Assembly (NCBI RefSeq): GCF_000025985.1
Contig: NC_003228.3
Coordinates: forward strand, 186,001 to 250,000
Reading direction: 5' to 3'
Source of the DNA: Bacteroides fragilis NCTC 9343
Lineage (GTDB): Bacteria; Bacteroidota; Bacteroidia; Bacteroidales; Bacteroidaceae
Length of the DNA stretch: 64,000 nt
Below, piece by piece: positions 1 to 9,004 of this stretch; position 1 is the stretch's first letter, and each line of letters starts with the position of its first letter. A model generated the notes under the pieces. That model was given only the letters and a program-made list of their open reading frames with translations. It made no database searches and had not been told where the DNA came from. Made by a program: the position numbers and the translations under genes.

Positions 1-317
1 ACAGCCGGCAATACATCTGATAAAGAATGGAGGAGGGCTTCATGAAGTTTTTCTGATAAGGATGGGGTATATATTGAATGGTGGAAGAGTCAGATAGTTG
101 ATGCGGGGAAACGATGTAAATGGTATCGGAGGGAAAAGAGTGGACCGGGATTTTAGGTTCAGCGATTTTTAGGGCGGGAGAGGAGATATGCTGTCAGATT
201 TAGATTGGGTGATAAAAAGATTCTGAATGATAATTTTCTAAAAAAGAGAGAAATAGAAACTCTCTAAACAAAAAATGCATATATTTGTCTGATAAGTAAC
301 CATAAAAACACAAAAAC
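1..317. other. Upstream non-coding stretch at window edge
   Basis: I see no convincing gene here. A short open frame from base 1 ends at a TGA at 43-45 and could be the last codons of a gene lying outside the window, but it is too short to identify. A small inverted repeat (AGAGAG at 245-250, CTCTCT at 260-265) precedes the promoter-like box of the next gene. Confidence 0.4.
280..287 (+). promoter_or_regulatory. Bacteroides-type -7 box before the 318 lipoprotein gene
   Basis: TATATTTG fits the Bacteroides consensus TAnnTTTG and lies 30 bases before the start codon. No good -33 TTTG is seen about 19 bases upstream, so only the -7 element is supported. Confidence 0.4.
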
Positions 318-1115
318 ATGAAAACTCGGGCATTACGAAGCTATCTATGCTTTACTTTACTGGCTACAGCCTTTCTGCTGGGACTGGCCGGCTGTGATAA
401 GGAGGAATCCGAACCGTTAAGAATTGGAGACGATTCATTTAATAATATTGAAAATGGTGTCTGGACTGCTTATTATCCGAATACAAATCAGACGTCTATC
501 GCCATTTATGGAGGAGTAAAACCCTATACCGTAAGTAGCAATTCTGATATCCTCAAAGTGAATATGGATAAGCTTTCGGATGCTTTCAACTACGAAACAC
601 TGGGCGTTGGTGATGCGGAAGTGACTATTACCGATGCGAAAGGAGAATCCGTCGGTTTAAAAGTGAAAATAGATTATCGGTCTGATAAAATGAAGATCGT
701 TAAGCTGGATGCTTATGTGAAAGGCGATAAGATGACGGTGGCTGCACAAAAGGAACTGAAAGAAAAAGCCTTGGCTTCCATTCCTGTAAAAGCAGGAGGC
801 GGTTATCAGTTTATATATACAAAGGATCAAGGGGGAATTGTATATGTCTATCCGGATAAATACGGTGAGAAATATAAAGAAGGGACTTTCACCCGTAGTT
901 CTCTTGCGGTTGGGAATAGTTCATATCGGAAATATGAAATAAAGTTGGATGGTATGGAAAGGACATATATTGTTCAGAGATATTATCCGTCGAAGACACG
1001 AAGTGTGGCTATGGTGCCTTATGGCTTTTATGAGGATCTCCTGGATCAGTTTACAGATGACTATCCCGAAGTGGAAAGTGTATACACCATGCAGGTTGTC
1101 AGTGCGGTTTTCTGA
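318..1115 (+). CDS. Hypothetical exported lipoprotein
   Basis: A 265-residue protein with a classic lipoprotein signal: a basic N-terminus, a hydrophobic stretch, and a lipobox LAGC at about residues 23-26, so the mature protein should start at a lipidated Cys followed by an acidic DKEESE stretch. That acidic tail just after the Cys resembles the export signal that sends Bacteroides lipoproteins to the cell surface (inference). The N-terminal half of the mature part has a short Ig-like flavour (a segment on values being expressed and evolving with a GDAEVTITDAKG turn, as in bacterial Ig-like domains). I do not recognise a catalytic domain. It is convergent with the SNF2 helicase gene, with 46 bases between the stops and no obvious terminator. 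Confidence 0.75.
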   Translation: MKTRALRSYLCFTLLATAFLLGLAGCDKEESEPLRIGDDSFNNIENGVWTAYYPNTNQTSIAIYGGVKPYTVSSNSDILKVNMDKLSDAFNYETLGVGDAEVTITDAKGESVGLKVKIDYRSDKMKIVKLDAYVKGDKMTVAAQKELKEKALASIPVKAGGGYQFIYTKDQGGIVYVYPDKYGEKYKEGTFTRSSLAVGNSSYRKYEIKLDGMERTYIVQRYYPSKTRSVAMVPYGFYEDLLDQFTDDYPEVESVYTMQVVSAVF

Positions 1116-1161
1116 TCTTGAATGTATGAGAGAACCGGCCTGATAAGCAGCGGGAAGAAGG

Positions 1162-4100
1162 CTATGATCCTAAAAGTCGGGCCCACTCTCGGTTGGTTAG
1201 TGCCGGAAGCTGCTCGGTATCTGTAATAAAGGTTTCGGCCAGTTTGCGCTTTTCTTCTTGCAGTTGTATAATTTTCTCCTCTATGCTGCCTTGAGTGATA
1301 AAACGGTAAGCAATCACCTGATTGTTTTGTCCGATACGGTGGGCTCGGGCGATGGCCTGTGATTCGGCTGCCGGGTTCCACCAAGGATCGATAATGAATA
1401 CATAGTCTGCCTGTGTCAGGTTGAGGCCTACACCTCCGGCTTTGAGTGAGATAAGAAAAGCCTGTATCTTGGGGTCACGGTTAAAGCGTGCTATTTCTTC
1501 CGGACGATTGGTTGAAGAGCCTGTCAGGAAGGCGTAATCCCATTTGCGTTTACGAAATTCACCGGCAACTAATTCCAGGTGTTTAACGAAAGAAGAGAAG
1601 ATCAGAACTTTATGTCCTTCGCTGCGGAGCGTTTCGAAGGTTTCTATAATCTGATATAATTTACCCGAATCACCGATGAAATCGGGTAAAAACAATTGCG
1701 GATGACAGGAGAGTTGTCTTAGACGGAGGATTCCATTGAGTACCGTGAAAGATTGTTGTCCCTTCTCTGCAGTCTGTTCCAGTAAGATGTTCCGAAGGCT
1801 GTTCTTTTCATGTTGATAGAGTTCGTTTTGTCTTTCTGTCATATCGCAATAAACTACTTCTTCGGTTAATGATGGCAGTTCCGGGGTTACCTCCTGCTTA
1901 CTTCTGCGTAGGATGAATGGTGTGATGAGCTGACGTAAGCGATCCTTCATTCGTTCGTCTCCTTGCCGGATGGCATTGATAAAATGCTTGCTGAAAGTGG
2001 TTTCATTTCCTAAAAGTTCGGGTTGAAGAAAATGAAATTGTGCCCAAAGGTCTTTCAGTGAATTTTCGATGGGAGTTCCTGTCAGGATCAGCCTGTGTCT
2101 GCTGCGTAGCTGTATGGCTGAACGAAACGTGAGGGATTCGCTGTTTTTAATGTTTTGACTCTCGTCAAGGACAATGCATTCGAATGTATATTGGCTTAAG
2201 GTTGCTATGTTGTTGCGCATCGTACCATAAGTAGTGAAAATCAAATGATAACGGTCGAAATATTTTTTCAATCGGGTAATTTCGTTGGGTGAACTTCCAT
2301 TGTATTCCATCATTGACAGATTGGTGAAACGAGATGCCTCACGTTTCCAATTATGTAAAAGGGAGGTAGGTACGACTATCAGGGTACCGTGTAAGGGGGA
2401 TATCCGGTTTTGCTTTTGAACCGGTTCCGGAATTTGTGGAACTTGGGGGGCGATCCGGGAGTTTTCTTCCTCTTTGCTTTGCATGGGAAAGAGTGAAAAT
2501 TGTCCCTTTTCATCGAAGAATACTTGTTTTTGAGGGAGGCAACCCGAAGTGCTTTCCGCTTTTTTCAAATCGATTGTTTCCCGAATTGCTTCGGTTGTAT
2601 TTCCCGGTTTGTAGACATATTGCAGGAGAGCGAGTGTCTGTAAAGTCTTGCCCAATCCCATATCATCGGCCAGGCATCCGCCAAATCCTTCAAGATAGAG
2701 GTTTGCCAACCATGAAAAGCCTTTCTGTTGATAAGAGCGAAGATTAGCCTTAAGCCCGATGGGTACGGGAATTTCTTTGCTCAGCAGCGTTTTGATGCTT
2801 GTGCTTTGTCGGTCTTTTTCTAAGATAGATTCTATTACACCGATAAAGGGGCGTTTCAGACGGATCGTTTTGTCTGATTCTTTGCCTGCTTCAAGAAGGT
2901 TGGCATACTTGCTGAACCATTCTTCGGGTAGAAGGACAATGTGTCCGTCGGGGAGGATATATTCTCTATTGCCTTCCAGTATGTTTTTTCGGAAGCGGCT
3001 GAAAGGAATTCTCTGATTGCCGATGACAACAGTGATGTGTAGGTCAAACCAATCGGGACCGTCTTCACAACTCTGTTCTATCCGGATTTCGGGAAGATAG
3101 TACGGTTTGTTTTGTGTATCACTGGACAAGACAAACTCTTCGAGCAACATTTGGCGATGGTGGCTGATCCATTCGGTAATGTTCTTTTCGGGAGCCGCGG
3201 ATGATAGCTTGAAATGGGAGTCACTGATGCATTGCAAGCCGGCTTTCTGAAGCAGATGTACAGCTTTTCTTTCAGCGGTTGAATTACGCTGGAAATAGTG
3301 TATGACGATTTCCTCCTCTTCTTGCTCACGAAAGACAAATTTCCTGGTTTCATCGGAGGGCTGCGGTGAAAAGGACTGTTCGCCGTAACGAAAATCAAGC
3401 CGTAACAATGTATCGTTATAAATCGTATCTTCAAGATAGAGATAAGCATTACACGGACGTTTCTCTCTGACGACTTTTAATCCTTGTATACTGATGTCGT
3501 GATAACGTGCGAGAGGAATTATGATATTATCTATATATTTTTCGGTTAGTGAAGCATCTGCGCTGATACGTTCTTTTTTAGTGAAGGGTAACAAACGTGA
3601 GGCTTCGATGTGGCTAAAAGTATATAAATCCATACCCAGCAGCAGAGTGGCAGGATTTGAGGTAAGGACGACGACAGGTTTCTGCTCCATTAATGAAACC
3701 GGAGTATCATCATCGTAGCACTGCAACTGATAACTGAAGTGTTCTTCGGTTACTTTGAATGAAAAATGAGTTTTTAGGTTGTGAGGATGGACGCGGTACG
3801 CGTGGTGTTCATAAAGTTGTTTGCTGCCACTTGGCTTTTGATAGAACGGAAGCTGTCCGTTACATATCAGTTCTAGCATTTCCAAGAGCTTTTTCTCGAT
3901 GAAAGGGCGGATTTGCTGCTTTAGTTTATTGCTGTCCTCGGTTAGTTTACGGAGGAATTTGGGAACTGTCTTCTCACGTGAATAGACTCCCATCAAATAT
4001 TTCTCAGTATAGTGTGAAGCTATGTCGATAGCTTTTTGTTCCGCTTCATTCATTTTTTTCAGGGCATCGGGAGAAGCATGAAAAGCCTGTTCGATCACTT

Positions 4101-4212
4101 CCAACGTATTGTCCAAGGCCCGGCCGACGGTGTACGGTACGAGCAATAGTCCCAAAACAGGGTGCTCTACGAGTACAATGACAACTTGGTTCGTGGTAAG
4201 TGCTTCTTTCAT
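1162..4212 (-). CDS. SNF2-family DEAD/DEAH-box helicase
   Basis: A 1016-residue Swi2/Snf2-type ATPase, expected to translocate on double-stranded DNA and remodel protein-DNA complexes in the cytoplasm. The first 490 residues are a poorly conserved N-terminal region. The ATPase core follows: motif I LADDMGLGKT (Lys about 522), motif II DESQ, motif III LTGTPIENSL, and in the C-terminal RecA lobe motif V SLKAGGVGLNLTQADYV and motif VI ARAHRIGQ. A hydrophilic insert of about 75 residues separates motif I from motif Ia and carries a QFSLF pentapeptide (residues 571-575, bases 2488-2502) that resembles a beta-clamp-binding motif. It is divergent from mnmA, with 51 bases between the starts. The family call is firm; the cellular substrate is unknown. 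Confidence 0.93.
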   Translation of the reverse strand: MKEALTTNQVVIVLVEHPVLGLLLVPYTVGRALDNTLEVIEQAFHASPDALKKMNEAEQKAIDIASHYTEKYLMGVYSREKTVPKFLRKLTEDSNKLKQQIRPFIEKKLLEMLELICNGQLPFYQKPSGSKQLYEHHAYRVHPHNLKTHFSFKVTEEHFSYQLQCYDDDTPVSLMEQKPVVVLTSNPATLLLGMDLYTFSHIEASRLLPFTKKERISADASLTEKYIDNIIIPLARYHDISIQGLKVVREKRPCNAYLYLEDTIYNDTLLRLDFRYGEQSFSPQPSDETRKFVFREQEEEEIVIHYFQRNSTAERKAVHLLQKAGLQCISDSHFKLSSAAPEKNITEWISHHRQMLLEEFVLSSDTQNKPYYLPEIRIEQSCEDGPDWFDLHITVVIGNQRIPFSRFRKNILEGNREYILPDGHIVLLPEEWFSKYANLLEAGKESDKTIRLKRPFIGVIESILEKDRQSTSIKTLLSKEIPVPIGLKANLRSYQQKGFSWLANLYLEGFGGCLADDMGLGKTLQTLALLQYVYKPGNTTEAIRETIDLKKAESTSGCLPQKQVFFDEKGQFSLFPMQSKEEENSRIAPQVPQIPEPVQKQNRISPLHGTLIVVPTSLLHNWKREASRFTNLSMMEYNGSSPNEITRLKKYFDRYHLIFTTYGTMRNNIATLSQYTFECIVLDESQNIKNSESLTFRSAIQLRSRHRLILTGTPIENSLKDLWAQFHFLQPELLGNETTFSKHFINAIRQGDERMKDRLRQLITPFILRRSKQEVTPELPSLTEEVVYCDMTERQNELYQHEKNSLRNILLEQTAEKGQQSFTVLNGILRLRQLSCHPQLFLPDFIGDSGKLYQIIETFETLRSEGHKVLIFSSFVKHLELVAGEFRKRKWDYAFLTGSSTNRPEEIARFNRDPKIQAFLISLKAGGVGLNLTQADYVFIIDPWWNPAAESQAIARAHRIGQNNQVIAYRFITQGSIEEKIIQLQEEKRKLAETFITDTEQLPALTNREWARLLGS

Positions 4213-4231
4213 TCTATCGGGTTTGGAGGAT

Positions 4232-4259
4232 CAAAGATACGGGATTTTATGTAATTTTG
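4232..4259. promoter_or_regulatory. Divergent promoter region between the helicase and mnmA
   Basis: CAAAGATA at 4232-4239 is the reverse complement of TATCTTTG, a -7 box firing toward the helicase gene (start 4212). TAATTTTG at 4252-4259 fits TAnnTTTG on the plus strand, only 4 bases before the mnmA ATG at 4264. If used, it would give an mRNA with almost no 5' leader. Confidence 0.45.
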
Positions 4260-4263
4260 CGGT

Positions 4264-5358
4264 ATGATGGAAAAAAACAAACGAGTCTTGTTGGGAATGA
4301 GTGGCGGTACAGACAGTTCTGTGGCTGCTATGTTATTGCTTGAAGCCGGTTATGAAGTAACAGGGGTTACTTTTCGTTTTTATGAGTTCAACGGTTCTAC
4401 TGAATATTTGGAGGATGCCCGTGCGTTAGCTGCTCGTTTGGGTATCGGTCATATTACGTATGACGCTCGCAAAGTTTTTCAAGAACAGATTATAGATTAC
4501 TTCATTGATGAATATATGTCCGGTCATACTCCGGTTCCCTGTACTCTTTGCAATAATCAGTTGAAATGGCCCTTGTTAGCAAAAATCGCCGATGAAATGG
4601 GCATTTTTTATTTGGCTACGGGACATTACGTGAGAAAACAGTGGATAGATGGGAATTATTATATTGCACCTGCTGAAGATGTGGATAAGGATCAGTCCTT
4701 TTTCCTGTGGGGGTTAAGGCAAGAGATTCTGCAACGTATGTTACTCCCGATGGGTGGAATGACTAAGTCTGAAGCACGTGCTTATGCCGCCGGGAGGGGA
4801 TTTGAAAAGGTCTCGAAAAAGAAAGATAGTATCGGTGTTTGTTTTTGTCCGCTCGATTATCGTAGCTTTCTGAAGAAATGTCTTTGTGATGAGTCCGGAG
4901 ATAAGAACCGTAACATATACAGAAAAGTAGAGAGAGGACGATTCCTCGATGAAAGCGGCAATTTTATAGCTTGGCACGAGGGATATCCTTTTTATACGAT
5001 TGGCCAACGTAGAGGATTGGGCATTCAGTTGAATCGTGCTGTTTTCGTAAAAGAAATCCATCCGGAAACGAATGAAGTGGTATTGGCATCCTTGAAATCA
5101 CTTGAGAAATCAGAAATGTGGCTGAAAGATTGGAACATAGTGGATGAATCTCGTCTGTTGGGCTGTGATGATGTCATAGTGAAAATACGGTATCGGAAAC
5201 AAGAAAACCATTGTTCGGTTACAATCACTCCTGAAGGGTTGCTACACATACGATTGCACGAACCTTTATCTGCTATTGCAGAAGGACAAGCTGCCGCTTT
5301 TTACAAAGACGGTTTGTTGTTGGGAGGAGGGATCATAACGATGACCGATCAACGATGA
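4264..5358 (+). CDS. mnmA: tRNA-specific 2-thiouridylase MnmA/TrmU
   Basis: A 364-residue member of the MnmA family, which uses ATP to adenylate U34 of Lys/Glu/Gln tRNAs and then inserts sulfur to make s2U34. The PP-loop SGGTDS (13-18) sits at the N-terminus. The first conserved Cys lies in a PCTLCNN segment (C93, C96) and the second in DSIGVCFC (C193, C195). The central adenylation domain and C-terminal beta-barrel (from [10 protein letters not shown] onward) are complete, and the length is normal. In E. coli MnmA the first motif is Asp-x-x-Cys; here it is Cys-x-x-Cys, and a further Cys follows the second site. Bacteroides often carry several mnmA paralogues, so which copy is the main enzyme cannot be told here. 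The stop codon lies within a hairpin shared with the convergent GH3-family gene. Confidence 0.9.
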   Translation: MMEKNKRVLLGMSGGTDSSVAAMLLLEAGYEVTGVTFRFYEFNGSTEYLEDARALAARLGIGHITYDARKVFQEQIIDYFIDEYMSGHTPVPCTLCNNQLKWPLLAKIADEMGIFYLATGHYVRKQWIDGNYYIAPAEDVDKDQSFFLWGLRQEILQRMLLPMGGMTKSEARAYAAGRGFEKVSKKKDSIGVCFCPLDYRSFLKKCLCDESGDKNRNIYRKVERGRFLDESGNFIAWHEGYPFYTIGQRRGLGIQLNRAVFVKEIHPETNEVVLASLKSLEKSEMWLKDWNIVDESRLLGCDDVIVKIRYRKQENHCSVTITPEGLLHIRLHEPLSAIAEGQAAAFYKDGLLLGGGIITMTDQR

Positions 5359-5396
5359 GTGGGCTGCGCTATTTACATTATATTCATCGTTGATCG
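5346..5396. terminator. Convergent stem-loop between mnmA and the GH3-family gene
   Basis: A perfect 13-bp inverted repeat: CGATCAACGATGA (5346-5358, including the mnmA stop) and TCATCGTTGATCG (5384-5396), with a 25-base spacer. Its position between convergent stops fits a bidirectional terminator, although there is no clean T-run. The ATCGTT/ATCGTTC words around it look like slippage-type intergenic sequence. Confidence 0.55.
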
Positions 5397-5417
5397 TTCA
5401 AAACCACCGGTCGTTCA

Positions 5418-6929
5418 TCACCGTTCATTCAAAGCAATCATTTCTTCAATATAATCTCTTGTATTGCTTAGTCTTGGAACTTTATGCTGACCGCCTAATT
5501 TTCCTTTCTTCGCAAGCCAGTCATGAAAGAGGCCCTTGCGTGCTACAATTACTTCTAATGGCTGGAGAGCAATATCTTTCCATCGTTTTGCTTCATAATC
5601 CGAATTGACCTCTTTCAGGGTAGCATCCAGTATCATTGCGAATTTCTCGATGGAATCGGGCATTTTGGCAAATTCAATAAGCCATTGATGACGGCATTTG
5701 GCATTTGCATCCATAAATACGGGAGCAGCAGAATATTCGCTGACCTGAGCTCCTGTTTCGGCGCAGGCTTTGGCAAGTCCTTTCTCGGCATTATCTACGA
5801 TTAGCTCTTCGCCGAATGCGTTGATGAAGTGCTTGGTACGTCCGGTAATGACGAATTTATACGGATTCTTTCGGGTGAATTTTACTGTATCCCCAATCAT
5901 ATAGCGCCATAATCCACAAGAGGTGGAAATCACCATTGCATAGTTCTTATTTAATTCTACTTCTTCCAGGCAATAAGTACGGGGATTTTCTTTTTCTACA
6001 TCCTCCAAAGGAATAAACTCGTAGAAAACACCATAGTCGATCATCAATAGCATAGACGGGTCGGAAAGGTCATTCTGTGTGCCGAAATAGCCTTCCGATG
6101 CATTATAAGTTTCGACATAATGCATTTTAGAAGAATGAATGACTTGTCTGTATTGTTCGCGGTAGGGGGTAAAAGCCACACCGCCGTGGAAAAATACTTC
6201 CAGATTGGGCCATACCTCTTCTAAGGTTTGTTTGCCTGTTTTCTCAAGGATACGCTTGATGAGTACCAGCATCCAGGAAGGAACACCGGAAAGGTTGGTC
6301 ACATCCACCGGTATGGTACTGTTGGCGATAGCTTCAATCTTAGCCTCCCATTCGTCCATTAACGCGATTTGTTTGCTTGGCACGCGTATCAGGTTGATCA
6401 GTGGACTGACATTTTGAATCAATATGGCCGAAAGGTCGCCCACCAGGCTGTGGTTGGAGTTGAGGTTCGGGCTGTGGCTACCTCCCAGAATTAATCCTTT
6501 ACCGGAAAAGAAACGACTTTCGGGGTTCATGCGAAAGTAGATTGCAGCTGCATCTTTTCCGCCCCGGTAATGAATATCCTCCAAGGCTTCCTTGCTGACC
6601 GGGAGGAATTTACTCTTATCGTTTGTTGTACCCGAAGATTTGGCAAACCAGCGTATCTCCGAAGGCCACAACAAGTTTTGTTCGCCCGCGCGGAGACGCT
6701 CTACATAAGGTTTAACTTCTTCGTAGGTTTGTATGGGGAGGCGATTTTTAAAGTCTTCGTAATTGCGGATAGATTTATAATCGTACTTCTTTCCCCATTC
6801 GGTATTTTCTGCTTGTTTCACCAGACGAGTCAATACCCGGTGTTGTATTTCTCCGGCTTGTGTATCGTAAAGATCTATTGCTTTTAAACGGGAATCAAAA
6901 ACTTTGCTTATAATCTTTGTAATATTCAT
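5418..6929 (-). CDS. GH3 auxin-responsive promoter family protein
   Basis: A 503-residue member of the GH3 family of the ANL adenylate-forming superfamily. Plant members conjugate amino acids to auxin or jasmonate; the bacterial members are widespread in Bacteroidetes with no settled substrate. Visible family features are the SSGTTNDKSKFLP nucleotide-binding loop at about residues 115-127, a YNASEGYFGTQ segment in the middle, and LWRYMIGDTVKF followed by TGRTKHFINAFGEE toward the C-terminus. These are the expected adenylation and hinge motifs. Length is normal for the bacterial subfamily and no signal peptide is seen. Predicted reaction (inference): ATP-dependent activation of a carboxylic acid and transfer to an amine. 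It appears monocistronic, with its own -7 box. Confidence 0.88.
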   Translation of the reverse strand: MNITKIISKVFDSRLKAIDLYDTQAGEIQHRVLTRLVKQAENTEWGKKYDYKSIRNYEDFKNRLPIQTYEEVKPYVERLRAGEQNLLWPSEIRWFAKSSGTTNDKSKFLPVSKEALEDIHYRGGKDAAAIYFRMNPESRFFSGKGLILGGSHSPNLNSNHSLVGDLSAILIQNVSPLINLIRVPSKQIALMDEWEAKIEAIANSTIPVDVTNLSGVPSWMLVLIKRILEKTGKQTLEEVWPNLEVFFHGGVAFTPYREQYRQVIHSSKMHYVETYNASEGYFGTQNDLSDPSMLLMIDYGVFYEFIPLEDVEKENPRTYCLEEVELNKNYAMVISTSCGLWRYMIGDTVKFTRKNPYKFVITGRTKHFINAFGEELIVDNAEKGLAKACAETGAQVSEYSAAPVFMDANAKCRHQWLIEFAKMPDSIEKFAMILDATLKEVNSDYEAKRWKDIALQPLEVIVARKGLFHDWLAKKGKLGGQHKVPRLSNTRDYIEEMIALNER

Positions 6930-6958
6930 TGCTCTTTAACATATAATGTTTAGTCGTG

Positions 6959-6966
6959 CAAAAATA
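6959..6966 (-). promoter_or_regulatory. -7 box of the GH3-family gene
   Basis: CAAAAATA is the reverse complement of TATTTTTG and matches TAnnTTTG on the minus strand, 30 bases upstream of the start at 6929. No clear -33 element is seen. Confidence 0.4.
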
Positions 6967-7098
6967 GCCTTAATTATCTTTTTTTTCTATCTTTACGACG
7001 GAAATAATAGTTAAAAGTGAGGATATGTCATGCTTTTGTATGTAATAGAGTAGCTTTTTTCTTTTAAATACGTAATATTCAATAAAAAAAGAGCAGCA

Positions 7099-8109
7099 AT
7101 GAAGATCGGAATTCTTACATCAGGCGGCGATTGCCCCGGTATAAACGCTACAATTCGTGGGGTATGCAAAACAGCTATTAATCATTACGGGATGGAAGTT
7201 GTAGGGATTCACAGTGGTTTTCAGGGACTGTTGACGAAAGAAGTAGAATCGTTTACTGAAAAATCTTTGTCCGGATTGTTGAATTTAGGCGGTACCATGC
7301 TGGGAACTTCGCGGGAGAAACCGTTTCGTAAGCAAGGCATTATCTCGGATGTAGATAAACCTGCGTTAATACAACGTAATATTGCAGAATTGGGTCTTGA
7401 TTGTGTAGTGTGTATCGGGGGGAATGGTACACAGAAAACCGCTGCAAAGTTTGCTGCGATGGGAATCAATATTGTTTCTGTGCCCAAAACAATCGATAAC
7501 GATATCTGGGGTACCGATATCTCTTTCGGATTCGACTCGGCAGTGAGTATTGCTACGGATGCTATTGACCGGCTTCATTCCACGGCGAGTTCGCACAAAA
7601 GAGTGATGGTGATCGAGGTGATGGGACATAAAGCCGGTTGGATTGCTTTATATTCGGGCATGGCAGGTGGAGGCGATGTTATTCTGGTACCGGAGATACC
7701 TTACAATATTAAAAATATAGGAGATACGATTTTAAATCGCTTGAAGAAAGGAAAACCCTATTCGATTGTGGTGGTTGCCGAGGGCATCCAGACCGATGGA
7801 CGTAAACGTGCTGCCGAATATATTGCTCAGGAGATTGAATATGAAACGGGTATTGAGACACGTGAAACTGTATTAGGTTATATTCAGCGTGGTGGGTCGC
7901 CTACACCTTTCGACCGTAACTTGTCTACCCGTATGGGAGGACATGCAACAGAACTGATCGCTAATGGACAGTTCGGTCGTATGATTGCTTTGAAAGGGGA
8001 TGAGATATCTTCTGTTGCATTAGAGGAGGTAGCCGGAAAGTTGAAGTTGGTGACCGAGGAACACGATCTTGTGGTGCAGGGACGCCGGATGGGAATCTGC
8101 TTTGGATAA
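7099..8109 (+). CDS. pfkA: 6-phosphofructokinase, mixed ATP/PPi-type signature
   Basis: A 336-residue phosphofructokinase that phosphorylates fructose 6-phosphate in glycolysis. Family motifs: GGDCPGINA near the N-terminus, the phosphoryl-donor loop GGNGT (107-111), PKTIDND (129-135) with the catalytic Asp133, and the substrate-binding EVMGHKAGW and GYIQRGGSPTPFDR segments. The donor-site residues are mixed. Gly110 is in the ATP-type position (E. coli Gly104), whereas Lys130 is in the position typical of PPi enzymes (E. coli Gly124). The Asp that binds Mg in E. coli (Asp103) is Asn109 here. This resembles group III PFKs, whose donor cannot be predicted from sequence alone. It faces the rnc gene, with 18 bases between stops. 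Confidence 0.93.
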   Translation: MKIGILTSGGDCPGINATIRGVCKTAINHYGMEVVGIHSGFQGLLTKEVESFTEKSLSGLLNLGGTMLGTSREKPFRKQGIISDVDKPALIQRNIAELGLDCVVCIGGNGTQKTAAKFAAMGINIVSVPKTIDNDIWGTDISFGFDSAVSIATDAIDRLHSTASSHKRVMVIEVMGHKAGWIALYSGMAGGGDVILVPEIPYNIKNIGDTILNRLKKGKPYSIVVVAEGIQTDGRKRAAEYIAQEIEYETGIETRETVLGYIQRGGSPTPFDRNLSTRMGGHATELIANGQFGRMIALKGDEISSVALEEVAGKLKLVTEEHDLVVQGRRMGICFG

Positions 8110-8127
8110 ACAGTGTCTGTATTTGGA

Positions 8128-9000
8128 TTACACACTGATCTCTTCGGTTGATATAATTTCGTCGATCTGTTGATTTTCTGCGGTCAGAGACGTTTCTGAT
8201 TCGGGAGTCGTATCTTCTGCAGGTACATTATTCTGTGTTTTGGCTTCTTGTACACTTGCCATAAACTCAGGATCTCCTTTAATCTTTTTGAGGGTCATCT
8301 GTGCTGCATTCTGTTGGGATTCTTTTTTAGAGTATCCTGTTCCTGATCCACCGAGTATGCCTTCGATTCGCACTTCTGTCTGGAATACAGGATTATTTTC
8401 TTTGTCGAGGGACTGCTCAATCAATTCGAAAGAAACTTCCATCTTGTTTTTTTGACTCCATTCAATCAATTTTGACTTGAAGTTGACCTCCTTACGTGAA
8501 AGTTTATCCAAATCGATATAAGGTTCGATGATTCTTCTTTCCATGAACTGTTTGCAGCATTCATATCCGCGGTCAAGATAAATTGCACCGATGAAGGCCT
8601 CAAATGCATTGCCATACATGTAGCTGTTGTGGGAGGAAGAGCGTGTCGAATATTTGATGAGTTTATCCAAGCCTATTTCGACAGCCAGTTTGTTCAAAGT
8701 CTCACGTTGAACGATTTTAGAACGTGTATTGGTCAGGAATCCTTCCCTTTTACCTTCGAAGTGTTGATAGACAATATCTCCTACGATGGCGTCAAGGATG
8801 GCGTCACCGAGGAATTCCAGGCGTTCATTGTTCAACGGACGTCCTTTTTCCGAACGTACTGCCGTTGATTTATGCAGTAGAGCCTGCTCGTACAGCCTGA
8901 TGTTGCGGGGATAGAACCCGAGTATACGGTAAAAACAAGAATAAGACTCTCTATCCTTGCGGAACAGGAGTCTTATCTTATCTATTTTATTACGTAACAC
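8128..9000 (-). CDS. rnc: Ribonuclease III
   Basis: A 290-residue RNase III, which cuts double-stranded RNA during rRNA maturation and mRNA turnover. The endonuclease domain has the signature NERLEFLGDAILD (58-70) with the metal-binding Glu/Asp, and a second conserved acidic helix FEAFIGAIYLD. A double-stranded-RNA-binding domain follows (about 173-243, ending QQNAAQMTLKKI). The last 45 residues form an acidic, Ser/Thr/Glu-rich tail absent from E. coli RNase III and probably disordered. The gene is the last of acpP-fabF-rnc, beginning 4 bases after the fabF stop, so it should be cotranscribed. The fab-rnc linkage also occurs in other phyla. Confidence 0.95.
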   Translation of the reverse strand: MLRNKIDKIRLLFRKDRESYSCFYRILGFYPRNIRLYEQALLHKSTAVRSEKGRPLNNERLEFLGDAILDAIVGDIVYQHFEGKREGFLTNTRSKIVQRETLNKLAVEIGLDKLIKYSTRSSSHNSYMYGNAFEAFIGAIYLDRGYECCKQFMERRIIEPYIDLDKLSRKEVNFKSKLIEWSQKNKMEVSFELIEQSLDKENNPVFQTEVRIEGILGGSGTGYSKKESQQNAAQMTLKKIKGDPEFMASVQEAKTQNNVPAEDTTPESETSLTAENQQIDEIISTEEISV

Positions 9001-9004
9001 GACT

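Noticed and set aside
8111..8137. CAGTGT/ACACTG inverted repeat between pfkA and rnc as a terminator
   Set aside because: A six-base stem with no T-run and overlap with the rnc stop.
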